6,567 nt of DNA from positions 786-7,352 of the forward strand of contig DUKU01000103.1 in NCBI GenBank assembly GCA_013329135.1. Direction: 5' to 3'. The notes beneath the pieces are model-generated. The model worked only from the letters and a program-made list of their open reading frames with translations, was not told where the DNA came from and searched no databases. Source of the stretch: Thermoplasmata archaeon. GTDB lineage: Archaea; Thermoplasmatota; Thermoplasmata; UBA10834. Shown one piece after another: positions 1 through 5,658 of the stretch. A program made the translations under genes and the position numbers. How positions within the stretch are numbered: position 1 is the first letter of the stretch; every line of letters starts with the position of its first letter.

Positions 1-279
1 CCCCTGCCAATCCGTCCCGAACGGGTGTTCGAGGCTTGCGTCCAACAACGAGTCGGTGCTGTACGCGGTGGGGTCATACGGGATGAACAGCGTGGCGACC
101 ACCACTATGCCCAGGAAGAACATGATTATCGCCATGCCCACCTTCCCCATCCAAGTCGCCATGAAGAGGTCGGTGATCTTGCCGAGGTTCCTCATGCTGA
201 GGCCAGCCTTGTCAGCGAGCAACGGGTTGAATGCCAGTAGTCTCCTCGTGCCCGATTCGAACTTTTTCTCGAACTTCAT
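1..279 (-). CDS. dppC: DppC/OppC-type ABC transporter permease, N-terminal part (cut by window edge)
   Basis: My translation from the ATG at 279 gives 93 uninterrupted codons running off the window, beginning MKFEKKFESG. Residues 1-44 are a basic, mostly hydrophilic cytoplasmic segment, as in the OppC N-terminal domain. Residues about 45-66 form the first membrane helix (GMAIIMFFLGIVVVATLF). Residues 85-93 read HPFGTDWQG, which matches the hallmark HPFGTDxxGRD that follows the first helix in DppC/OppC proteins. The family is usually about 280-320 residues, so roughly two thirds lies beyond position 1, including the remaining helices and the EAA loop that contacts the ATPase. The start lies 10 bases after the stop of the preceding permease, and a GGTGG ribosome binding site sits just after that stop, so the two are probably translationally coupled. 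It would pair with the DppB-like protein to form the transmembrane channel. The symbol is family-level; whether the substrate is a dipeptide, an oligopeptide or another solute cannot be read here. Confidence 0.9.
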   Translation of the reverse strand, partial: MKFEKKFESGTRRLLAFNPLLADKAGLSMRNLGKITDLFMATWMGKVGMAIIMFFLGIVVVATLFIPYDPTAYSTDSLLDASLEHPFGTDWQG

Positions 280-283
280 GGTA

Positions 284-288
284 CCACC
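284..288 (-). promoter_or_regulatory. Ribosome binding site of the DppC-like permease
   Basis: Read on the minus strand, the bases between the DppB stop (TGA, 292-290) and the DppC start are TGGTGGTACC. GGTGG lies four bases before the ATG at 279 and pairs with the archaeal anti-Shine-Dalgarno core (GGTGA type). It supports 279 as the start. An ATG that overlaps the upstream stop (290-288) is in another frame and hits a stop after four codons. Confidence 0.6.
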
Positions 289-289
289 A

Positions 290-1270
290 TCAGGTAATCG
301 ACACCCTCGGGTCGAGTTTGACCAGCACGAGGTCCGCCACCAGGTTCGCGATCACGACCGCGACCCCGCCTATCAGGAACACGAATTGGAGGATCGGGTA
401 GTCCTGCTTGTTGATTGCGTCTATGGTCACCCATCCCAGGCCCTTGTAGCTGAACACGACCTCTATCTGGAACGCGCCTCCCAGGATGAACGCGGTGTCC
501 ATGGCCAGGGTAGTCACCACGGGAAGCCTCGCGTTCGGCGTCGCGTGGTGCTTCATGACCTCCTTCTCGGTCAGGCCCTTGGCGTAGGCGGGGACTATGT
601 ACTCCTCGGTCAGGACGTCTATGAGCGAGTTCCTCTGTATCAGCACTATGCCTGCGATGGATCCTATCGTAAGGGTGGCACAAGGCAGGGCCAGGTGCCA
701 CAGGATGTCACCAATCACCGTCAGGGACCATTCCGGTGAGACGCCAGGCGATATGTAGTTCCCCGTCGGGAATAGGGGGATCCAGCTCACGAATATGACC
801 ATGAGGATGATCCCGAACCAGAAGATCGGCATGCCGTAGAAGAACAGGCCGAAGGAGGTGACCGCAACATCCCCGGGCTTCCCCCTCTTCCGGGCGGCGT
901 ACTTGCCCAGGATGATACCTATGATGAATGTCAGCGCAGACGAAATCCCCAGCAGCAATAACGTCCAACCTATAGCATCCTTTAACACATTAGTGACATC
1001 GTCTTCGTACCAGAACGATATACCCCATTCACCTGTGAAAGTCCCGACGAAGTACAAGATGAGCTGCACATAGAGGGGCTCGTTCAAACCCCAGACCTCG
1101 ATGTTCCTATCTCTCACCTCTGGAGGTGTGGACGGATCCCTGGGGGTCATCATGTCCACGGGGTCGGCAGGCATGACCCTGAAGAGCATGAAATTGACCA
1201 GCATGATCAGTAATATCGTTATGAACGCGTTGAATATCCGCTTCGCGAGCACGCGTCTGAATGAAGCCAA
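290..1270 (-). CDS. dppB: DppB/OppB-type peptide ABC transporter permease
   Basis: This complete 326-residue inner permease has the usual length for DppB/OppB (about 300-340). Residues 12-32 are the first helix (RIFNAFITILLIMLVNFMLF), followed by RVMPADPVD, a family hallmark. The extracytoplasmic segment to about residue 95 contains GLNEPLYVQLILY and GEWGISFWYEDDVTNVL, matching the family pattern of a Leu/Pro-rich stretch then G-x-x-G-x-S. Five further helices lie near 100-122, 137-165, 190-212, 251-273 and 295-317. The EAA coupling loop is clear at about 223-250 (AYAKGLTEKEVMKHH then NARLPVVT), corresponding to the usual AKGL...HALRNALLPVVT. It would form the channel with the DppC-like protein and receive solute from the binding protein upstream. 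The start is TTG: an ATG is absent at this position, and a strong GAGGGTGA lies five bases upstream. It follows the binding protein after 137 bp and is followed 10 bp later by dppC. The symbol is family-level; substrate unknown. Confidence 0.95.
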   Translation of the reverse strand: MASFRRVLAKRIFNAFITILLIMLVNFMLFRVMPADPVDMMTPRDPSTPPEVRDRNIEVWGLNEPLYVQLILYFVGTFTGEWGISFWYEDDVTNVLKDAIGWTLLLLGISSALTFIIGIILGKYAARKRGKPGDVAVTSFGLFFYGMPIFWFGIILMVIFVSWIPLFPTGNYISPGVSPEWSLTVIGDILWHLALPCATLTIGSIAGIVLIQRNSLIDVLTEEYIVPAYAKGLTEKEVMKHHATPNARLPVVTTLAMDTAFILGGAFQIEVVFSYKGLGWVTIDAINKQDYPILQFVFLIGGVAVVIANLVADLVLVKLDPRVSIT

Positions 1271-1274
1271 GTGT

Positions 1275-1282
1275 TCACCCTC
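1275..1282 (-). promoter_or_regulatory. Strong ribosome binding site that fixes the TTG start of the DppB-like permease
   Basis: The minus strand reads GAGGGTGA, then ACAC, then TTG GCT TCA. GGTGA is the core complement of the archaeal 16S rRNA tail, and the spacing is normal. The first in-frame ATG or GTG downstream would cut into the basic stretch before helix 1, so the TTG at 1270 is the best start. Confidence 0.65.
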
Positions 1283-1283
1283 T

Positions 1284-1299
1284 GGTAGTACGGTAGTAT
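1284..1299 (-). repeat. Tandem pair GGTAGTAC/GGTAGTAT, 8-bp period
   Basis: The plus strand reads ggtagtac at 1284-1291 and ggtagtat at 1292-1299, so 7 of 8 bases are repeated. It lies just upstream of the permease ribosome binding site, within the region a ribosome or RNA-binding factor would contact. It is short and may be neutral. Confidence 0.45.
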
Positions 1300-1370
1300 C
1301 TCAGTTCCGAACCTGTCCCGTAGTGACTGTCGCCATCCATCCGGTCACGCCCTTCTACAAAAGGGTGTGT

Positions 1371-1392
1371 AAGTGGTTTGTCAAGTGGTTTG
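1371..1392 (-). repeat. Tandem pair AAGTGGTTTG, 12-bp period
   Basis: On the plus strand aagtggtttg occurs at 1371-1380 and again at 1383-1392, separated by tc. On the coding strand it reads CAAACCACTT twice, beginning 15 bases after the binding-protein stop. The copies are identical over 10 bp. Possible roles are an operator or RNA-binding site; chance duplication is also possible. Confidence 0.6.
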
Positions 1393-1407
1393 CGTCGTCG
1401 TCCGCGT

Positions 1408-4400
1408 TCAGTTCGGGGGAGGCGGGTTCTCCGGGTCGACCATGCCTTCCATTCCAGCATCGCCCGCGGGCTGAGCCCCCTTCTTCCTCTTCATGAGGAG
1501 GACCGCGACCGCAATCACGCCCACTATCAGCAGGAATATCCCGCCGATGAGCAGCCAGTTCGTCTCAGACGGCTGGCTCAGAACCTGTACATCCATGGGC
1601 CTGGAGTGGGCCGTCATGTTGGAGTGGTCCTCTCCGTCCGTGACGCTCGCGACGACGACGAAGTCCTTGACCTCCTCATACGCATGCGTGAAGTTCACCG
1701 TCGACGCTATCATCGGCTCGGTGTCGACCGTCTCCTCGTCGCTGGTCCCGTCGTCGAACACGATGCGCACGGTGACGTTGTTGCCCTCGGTGTCGATGAA
1801 TGTCACGGTGAAGGTGATGACGTCACCGACATAGTGCATACTGGTTGCGGGGGACTTGACCAGGTTGGTAACCTGCGGCCTGAAGTTGCCCTCGCTGACA
1901 GTCACGGGCACAGTCGCGCTCTTGTTGTGGCCCTCAAGCCCGGTTCCATCGTCCGCATACACCGTCACGGTGAAGGTGTCTATCGCCTTGTACACGTGCG
2001 TCGCCGAGTAGAGGTCTTCCGCGTCTCCCATGGTCATCGGCGTCTCGTCTCCCCAATCGTACCAGACCGTCACCACGTCGCCGTCGGCGTCGCTGACCTC
2101 CATGGGTGCCATCTCGAAGGTAGTGTTGTACGCCGTGTTGAACGATGACTGCAGACTAATCTCGGGCGGCGAGTTCAGGTTCACCCTGACGGTGACGGAT
2201 GCCAGCGAGGTGTTGTCCGTCCCGTCGTCCACATACAGAGTCGCCGAGAACGGTCCCTCGGTCGTGTAGGTGTGGGTGAAGGTCACGGTCTGCGCCGCGG
2301 TCGTCCCACCCTCAGTGGTGGCGACAGCTAGCTCTCCGTCGCCGAACTCGAGCGTCATCGTCAGTGCGTCCCCGTTGCCGTCGTTCGCGGATGCGGTGAA
2401 GGTGATATCCTCGTCAACCCATCCGGGGTCGGGGTCCTGGACTAGGCTGAGGGCGGTCGGCTTGGCGTTCGCGGTGGATGATATCACCGCGGTCGTCGTG
2501 ACGGACATGTTGTGTCCATCCTCGCCGTCGTCGACCCATAGGGTGACGGGGTAATCACCGTCAGCTGCCCACGTATGCATCACGGAGTTGCTCACGGTGC
2601 TCCCTGGGTTGGTGTTGTCGACCTCGGTCACGTTGAACGTGTCGTCGTCCCACACCCATGTGAACGTCAGCGTGCCGGGGTCGTCATCGATCGCCGTGCC
2701 GGCGATCGGGACCCAGCTGCCAGGCCTCCATGAGATGTCCGATACCGAGAGGCTGTACGGAGCGGTGTCCTCTAGCACCGTGTAAGTCTTCAGGGCGGAG
2801 ACGTTGTGGATTACGCTCGCCTCGTCGTCTCCGTAGCCATCGTATATCCACACTCGCACCTCCTTGGTCCCACCCTCAGTCCAGGTGTGGGTCTGCGTGT
2901 CCGTCACGACGCCTCCGAGCTCCGTCGGCGTCTGCGTGCCCACGTCGTAGGTGTCGTCATCCCAGTCCCACGTGAACTTGAGCTCTCCCGTCTCGTCGGT
3001 CTCCGCGTCGCTGGCGGAGACGCTCCACTCGACCGCCTGGTCGACGTAGACCGGGGATGCAGGTGTTCCCACAAGCGAGCCGGACACGAAGACCGGGCCG
3101 TAGTCGAGCTCCGTGACGGCGTCCACCAGGGCAGAGGTCGAGATCTCATGGTTCTGCTGCCCGTCCCAGGCGGAGATCTTAAGGAGCAGGTCGGAGGCCT
3201 CAGCGTCGTATGTGTGCGTGAAGGTGATTTCCGTCGCTACGGTGGTGTCGCCTAGGAGCTCTTCGGGGAGCTCCACGTCACCGTCTCCCCACGAGCAGTT
3301 GACTTCGATCGGGTCGCCGTCGACGTCCTTGACCTGCACCGTCACGATGAATTCACTTCCGACCAATGCCTGGTACTCCGTCGAGAGTGGGCTCGTGAAC
3401 TCCGGCGTGAGGTTGTCCGCCGGCACGAGGTCGAACCATACCCACAGCAGGTCCGAAGTTATCGGGCGCCCGTTGTGTTCCGACCAGTTGCCCCAGCCTC
3501 TGAAGTTGGCGTTGCTGACGCCATAGAGGCCAAGGTCGTAGTACGGCGGGTTCTCGGTGTATGAGTCGTAAATCACCTGCTGCAGCCTATCGAGGATGAC
3601 CTTCCTCTCATCCGGGTCGATGGTCCTCTGCGCAATTGAGATGTTCTGGTCGAACGAGGAGAAACCGGTGAAACTCTCGTTGGTCATGTCGAACTCCTCA
3701 ATCATAGCTGCATCGACGAACGGGCTCGTGGTGTAGTTCTCCGTGTACAGCTCGCCAGTGCTCTCATCGATGGCTTCGTCGCTGGCGCCGTGGACCCACC
3801 ACTCGCCCATCGGGCCCTGGCAGTTGTATCCGCCTTCTCTGAGCTCCTCGGTCAGCCAGCACGTCAGCGCGGCGCCGATCGGCTCAGGTCCCCAGCCCCA
3901 GTGCCAGACCCATACGTCATAGTCGGACAGGTACCAGGCCTTGGAGGTCATGATACCTTCTGACCTCTGGGCGGCGACTAGCCCGATGCCAGCAACTGCG
4001 GCATCCGGGACCCAATTCTGGGCTATGGCATAGTATGTCTGGTCCGTGTCGGGGGCCTCGCATCTTATCCCTGAGAGCTCGTCTCCGACCTCGCACCATC
4101 CCTCTTGTACTGCCATAGATGAACTTGTGGCCTCAAGGAGGCCGTTGCCGTCGCTGTCAGCGCTGTAGCCGGCCGCAATCAGGATGAGTCTAGCGGCTGC
4201 CGGGTCGAAGGCGTATTCGTCGATGTCCGCCTGCCACTGGCCGGGCTGGACCACGGATGCGGCCTGCTCAGCCAGGTTATCCAGGAGGGTGCCCACGATG
4301 TAACTCTTGTCGAGGGTCATCATAATCGCCTTCCTGATTGCAGGGTCCCTCAGGAAGAGCTTGCTGTCGTAGTAACCTTTCACATCCCAGAAGTCCGGTA

Positions 4401-5343
4401 TCGCGTTGATGGCGACATCGCATATGCCGGGCTCAGAGACTGCGTACTTGTCGATGTCGAGGCTGGTGCCGACGCCGAGGGTTTCCTGGTAGGTGTTGAC
4501 GCTCCCTCCGAGGTTCACCACGTCGACGTCGCCAGAGTTGAGGCCGAGCGCGATGGAGTTGACGTCGGTGTAGACGATGTACATGATGCCGGGTATGTCG
4601 ACGGTCCTCTCACCGGCGTATTCGTCGTCCCCGTAGTAGTTGGGAGCCGTCTTGAACGCATACCAGCTGTTCGCCAGCAAGGCCTCGAACACGAACGGCC
4701 CGGTCCCGAACTGGTCCTCGGGCGGCATGGCCTTCGCCACCGGCGAGCCGAGTTGGCTCCAGTAGTCCTCGCACAGGATCGGCACTCCGGACAAGTCATC
4801 GATCAGGGTGGCCTTCTCATAGGTCGTGTTGATGATGATCTCGGTGTCGCTGAGCACCTCGATGTGGTCTATGTCCCTCAGGTACCAGTCGAAGGTGTAG
4901 CCCGTGTAGTTGGAAATCATGTTGAACGACCACGCGACATCGTAGGCGGTGAGCTTCTGGCTCGTGCTCTCGATGTCGCCCATGTTCCTGAAGTAAGCGT
5001 TGTCAGTTATCCGGACATAGGTCTCCATCGAACCGTCGGCCATCACATTCTGGTCCCACTCCAGGGCGAGGTCGCCCACGGGTCCGGACCAGTCCTCATC
5101 ATAGGTCCACAGGGCGCTGTACATCAGGTAGCAGGCCACGTAGTCCTCGACCATGTTGATGGTCAGAGGGTTCCAGAACGAGATCTCCATGTTCATGTAT
5201 CCAACTCTCACATAGCCATCCCCGACTGCCGCCTCTGCCTCGCCGACGGGCGAAGGCGTGTCCACGGTCAGCGGGACAGCCGTGAATAGGAATGCAGTCG
5301 CAAGAAAGAGCGCTAGCGCGCTTCTCGATATCCCCAGATTCAT
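1408..5343 (-). CDS. Membrane-anchored peptide-type ABC substrate-binding protein with six PKD-like domains
   Basis: Numbering is from the ATG at 5343 (about 1311 residues). Residues 1-38 form a signal peptide: hydrophobic core at 8-27 and a likely cleavage after AEA (36-38). No lipobox cysteine is present. Residues about 44-642 are an SBP_bac_5 (OppA/DppA) domain. Its signatures are W96 followed by VRITDNAYFRN, LTAYDVAWSFNMI (131-143), AIRKAIMMTLDKSYIV (335-350), FDPAAARLILIAAGY (379-393) and DPDERKVILDRLQQVI near 576. Six PKD-like domains follow at about 645-747, 749-853, 861-954, 960-1054, 1058-1149 and 1156-1254, each with a W/F-G-D-G or W-D-D-D turn and a later HTY/HTW...DDG strand pair. 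A helix at 1263-1284 is followed by KRKK and a 23-residue proline-ending tail, giving an outside-to-inside C-terminal anchor. The protein should capture solute outside the cell for the two downstream permeases. Ordinary family members are about 500-600 residues, so the stalk doubles the length. An ATG at 5412 is in frame, but it lies too close to the TATA box to be transcribed. ATGs at 5352 and 5349 remain possible. Peptide specificity is inferred from the family. Confidence 0.93.
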   Translation of the reverse strand: MNLGISRSALALFLATAFLFTAVPLTVDTPSPVGEAEAAVGDGYVRVGYMNMEISFWNPLTINMVEDYVACYLMYSALWTYDEDWSGPVGDLALEWDQNVMADGSMETYVRITDNAYFRNMGDIESTSQKLTAYDVAWSFNMISNYTGYTFDWYLRDIDHIEVLSDTEIIINTTYEKATLIDDLSGVPILCEDYWSQLGSPVAKAMPPEDQFGTGPFVFEALLANSWYAFKTAPNYYGDDEYAGERTVDIPGIMYIVYTDVNSIALGLNSGDVDVVNLGGSVNTYQETLGVGTSLDIDKYAVSEPGICDVAINAIPDFWDVKGYYDSKLFLRDPAIRKAIMMTLDKSYIVGTLLDNLAEQAASVVQPGQWQADIDEYAFDPAAARLILIAAGYSADSDGNGLLEATSSSMAVQEGWCEVGDELSGIRCEAPDTDQTYYAIAQNWVPDAAVAGIGLVAAQRSEGIMTSKAWYLSDYDVWVWHWGWGPEPIGAALTCWLTEELREGGYNCQGPMGEWWVHGASDEAIDESTGELYTENYTTSPFVDAAMIEEFDMTNESFTGFSSFDQNISIAQRTIDPDERKVILDRLQQVIYDSYTENPPYYDLGLYGVSNANFRGWGNWSEHNGRPITSDLLWVWFDLVPADNLTPEFTSPLSTEYQALVGSEFIVTVQVKDVDGDPIEVNCSWGDGDVELPEELLGDTTVATEITFTHTYDAEASDLLLKISAWDGQQNHEISTSALVDAVTELDYGPVFVSGSLVGTPASPVYVDQAVEWSVSASDAETDETGELKFTWDWDDDTYDVGTQTPTELGGVVTDTQTHTWTEGGTKEVRVWIYDGYGDDEASVIHNVSALKTYTVLEDTAPYSLSVSDISWRPGSWVPIAGTAIDDDPGTLTFTWVWDDDTFNVTEVDNTNPGSTVSNSVMHTWAADGDYPVTLWVDDGEDGHNMSVTTTAVISSTANAKPTALSLVQDPDPGWVDEDITFTASANDGNGDALTMTLEFGDGELAVATTEGGTTAAQTVTFTHTYTTEGPFSATLYVDDGTDNTSLASVTVRVNLNSPPEISLQSSFNTAYNTTFEMAPMEVSDADGDVVTVWYDWGDETPMTMGDAEDLYSATHVYKAIDTFTVTVYADDGTGLEGHNKSATVPVTVSEGNFRPQVTNLVKSPATSMHYVGDVITFTVTFIDTEGNNVTVRIVFDDGTSDEETVDTEPMIASTVNFTHAYEEVKDFVVVASVTDGEDHSNMTAHSRPMDVQVLSQPSETNWLLIGGIFLLIVGVIAVAVLLMKRKKGAQPAGDAGMEGMVDPENPPPPN

Positions 5344-5352
5344 ATCCATCAT

Positions 5353-5358
5353 TCCCCT
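5353..5358 (-). promoter_or_regulatory. Probable ribosome binding site of the binding-protein gene
   Basis: The minus strand reads AGGGGA, then ATG ATG GAT ATG. The three ATGs (5352, 5349, 5343) are in one frame and lie 0, 3 and 9 bases from the motif. Nine bases, plus a TGAT four bases before the third ATG, favours 5343. The alternatives add only M-M-D or M-D and do not change the signal peptide. Confidence 0.4.
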
Positions 5359-5359
5359 A

Positions 5360-5373
5360 CACTTAGATAAGTG
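5360..5373. promoter_or_regulatory. Perfect inverted repeat in the binding-protein leader
   Basis: cacttagataagtg consists of cactta, a 2-base centre and taagtg, a perfect 6-bp inverted repeat. It lies between the predicted transcription start and the ribosome binding site. In RNA it could fold as a 5-bp stem with a 4-base loop next to the binding site; in DNA it could be a dimeric operator downstream of the TATA box. Confidence 0.4.
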
Positions 5374-5424
5374 GCCGATGGTCGCTCCTCCGGCCCCATA
5401 CCGCGCGGGCATTGGGCTTCATGC

Positions 5425-5432
5425 TATATAAA
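5425..5432 (-). promoter_or_regulatory. Archaeal TATA box of the transporter operon
   Basis: The minus strand reads TTTATATA, an excellent match to the euryarchaeal TATA consensus, in an otherwise GC-rich stretch. With the usual 24-27 bases from box centre to start, transcription should begin near 5401-5405. That gives a leader of about 50-60 bases before the ATGs at 5352-5343, and it places the in-frame ATG at 5412 upstream of the predicted transcript. No strong TFB element is visible upstream, where the bases read CATATGA. Confidence 0.75.
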
Positions 5433-5440
5433 TCATATGA
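5433..5440. promoter_or_regulatory. 8-bp palindrome TCATATGA abutting the TATA box
   Basis: tcatatga is perfectly self-complementary and touches the upstream edge of the TATA box, overlapping where TFB would bind. It could be a regulator half-site pair, but an 8-bp palindrome in an AT-rich promoter core can also arise by chance. Confidence 0.3.
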
Positions 5441-5470
5441 GTTTGCGCATGCTGGCTGGGTTGGCGCATG
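5441..5470. repeat. Two 11-bp direct repeats GTTKGCGCATG upstream of the promoter
   Basis: The plus strand reads gtttgcgcatg at 5441-5451 and gttggcgcatg at 5460-5470: 10 of 11 bases match, with a 19-bp start-to-start distance, close to two helical turns. The pair begins 8 bp upstream of the TATA box, the usual place for an archaeal activator or repressor site. The regulator is not known. Confidence 0.45.
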
Positions 5471-5627
5471 GCCAAGCATTGCTCAAACCCGGACAATGTC
5501 TGCGCCCGCATGTGAAGATGCCGCGCAACCATCAGGCTCGCTGGCCGTGCGGCCCTTCGACCGGTCCGTGAAGCGCCGTTGTCTTCGATTCGAAAAGGGG
5601 ACTGCCGGTCCGCATATCGTACCGGTG

Positions 5628-5641
5628 CGGTTCGAAAACCG
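5628..5641 (-). terminator. Possible 3' hairpin of the M20 peptidase transcript
   Basis: The minus strand reads CGGTT-TTCG-AACCG, a perfect 5-bp stem with a TTCG tetraloop, starting 17 bases after the peptidase stop codon. No long T tract follows, which archaeal intrinsic termination normally needs, so it may stabilise the 3' end rather than terminate. Confidence 0.25.
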
Positions 5642-5658
5642 TTAGGTGCCCGCTCAAG

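Larger units (their letters stand above)
1271..1407 (-). other. Spacer between binding-protein and permease genes, with short repeats and a weak hairpin
   Basis: This 137-bp gap lies inside the operon. It holds a 12-bp tandem duplication right after the binding-protein stop, a weak stem-loop at 1350-1365 (ccctt/aaggg with a 6-base loop), an 8-bp tandem duplication near 1284-1299, and the permease ribosome binding site. I see no convincing TATA box on the minus strand, so the permease is probably read through from the upstream promoter. Such a gap often separates a highly expressed binding protein from less abundant membrane subunits; whether it works by processing, termination or RNA stability is not shown. 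Confidence 0.5.
5344..5658. other. Intergenic regulatory region between the M20 peptidase and the transporter operon
   Basis: About 315 bp without a supported gene on either strand. Going from the peptidase towards the binding protein, it holds a TTCG-loop hairpin at 5628-5641 and an 11-bp palindrome ttcga-t-tcgaa at 5584-5594. The octamer ttcgaaaa occurs twice (5589-5596 and 5631-5638), as does ccggtccg (5561-5568 and 5605-5612). Then come two 11-bp direct repeats, an 8-bp palindrome, the TATA box and a leader with an inverted repeat. Open frames on the plus strand start at TTG or lack a binding site and look like no family. I found no tRNA or riboswitch I could name. The stretch 5471-5560 shows nothing I recognise. 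Confidence 0.6.

Noticed and set aside
56..739. Long plus-strand open frame opposite the permease genes
   Set aside because: It is antisense to two well-supported permease genes, rich in R, H, V and D as mirror frames of GC-rich genes are, and has no recognisable domain.
1302..1315. Apparent inverted repeat cagttccgaacctg in the spacer
   Set aside because: It needs a bulge and leaves a one-base loop, so it cannot form a real hairpin.
1378..2148. Plus-strand open frame opposite the PKD region
   Set aside because: Composition (many R, V, H, D) and position show it is the shadow of the PKD-coding strand; no ribosome binding site or domain.
4753..5289. Plus-strand open frame opposite the N-terminal part of the binding protein
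   Set aside because: Antisense shadow of a clear SBP_bac_5 domain; no family resemblance.
5353..5412. Longer start of the binding protein at the ATG at 5412
   Set aside because: It would put 20 extra polar and basic residues before the signal peptide, has no ribosome binding site, and lies only about 13 bases beyond the TATA box, upstream of the expected transcription start.
5425..5432. TATATAAA read as a promoter for the plus strand
   Set aside because: The sequence is near-symmetric for TBP, but no supported plus-strand gene follows, while the minus-strand reading matches the archaeal consensus and the gene position.
5412..5645. Possible small plus-strand gene in the intergenic region
   Set aside because: It begins at a TTG without a ribosome binding site, overlaps the TATA box and repeats, and resembles no protein I know.
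5621..5645. GGTTCGAAAACC resembling a tRNA T-arm
   Set aside because: The flanking bases do not form a 5-bp stem around a 7-base loop, and no acceptor, D or anticodon arms can be drawn nearby.
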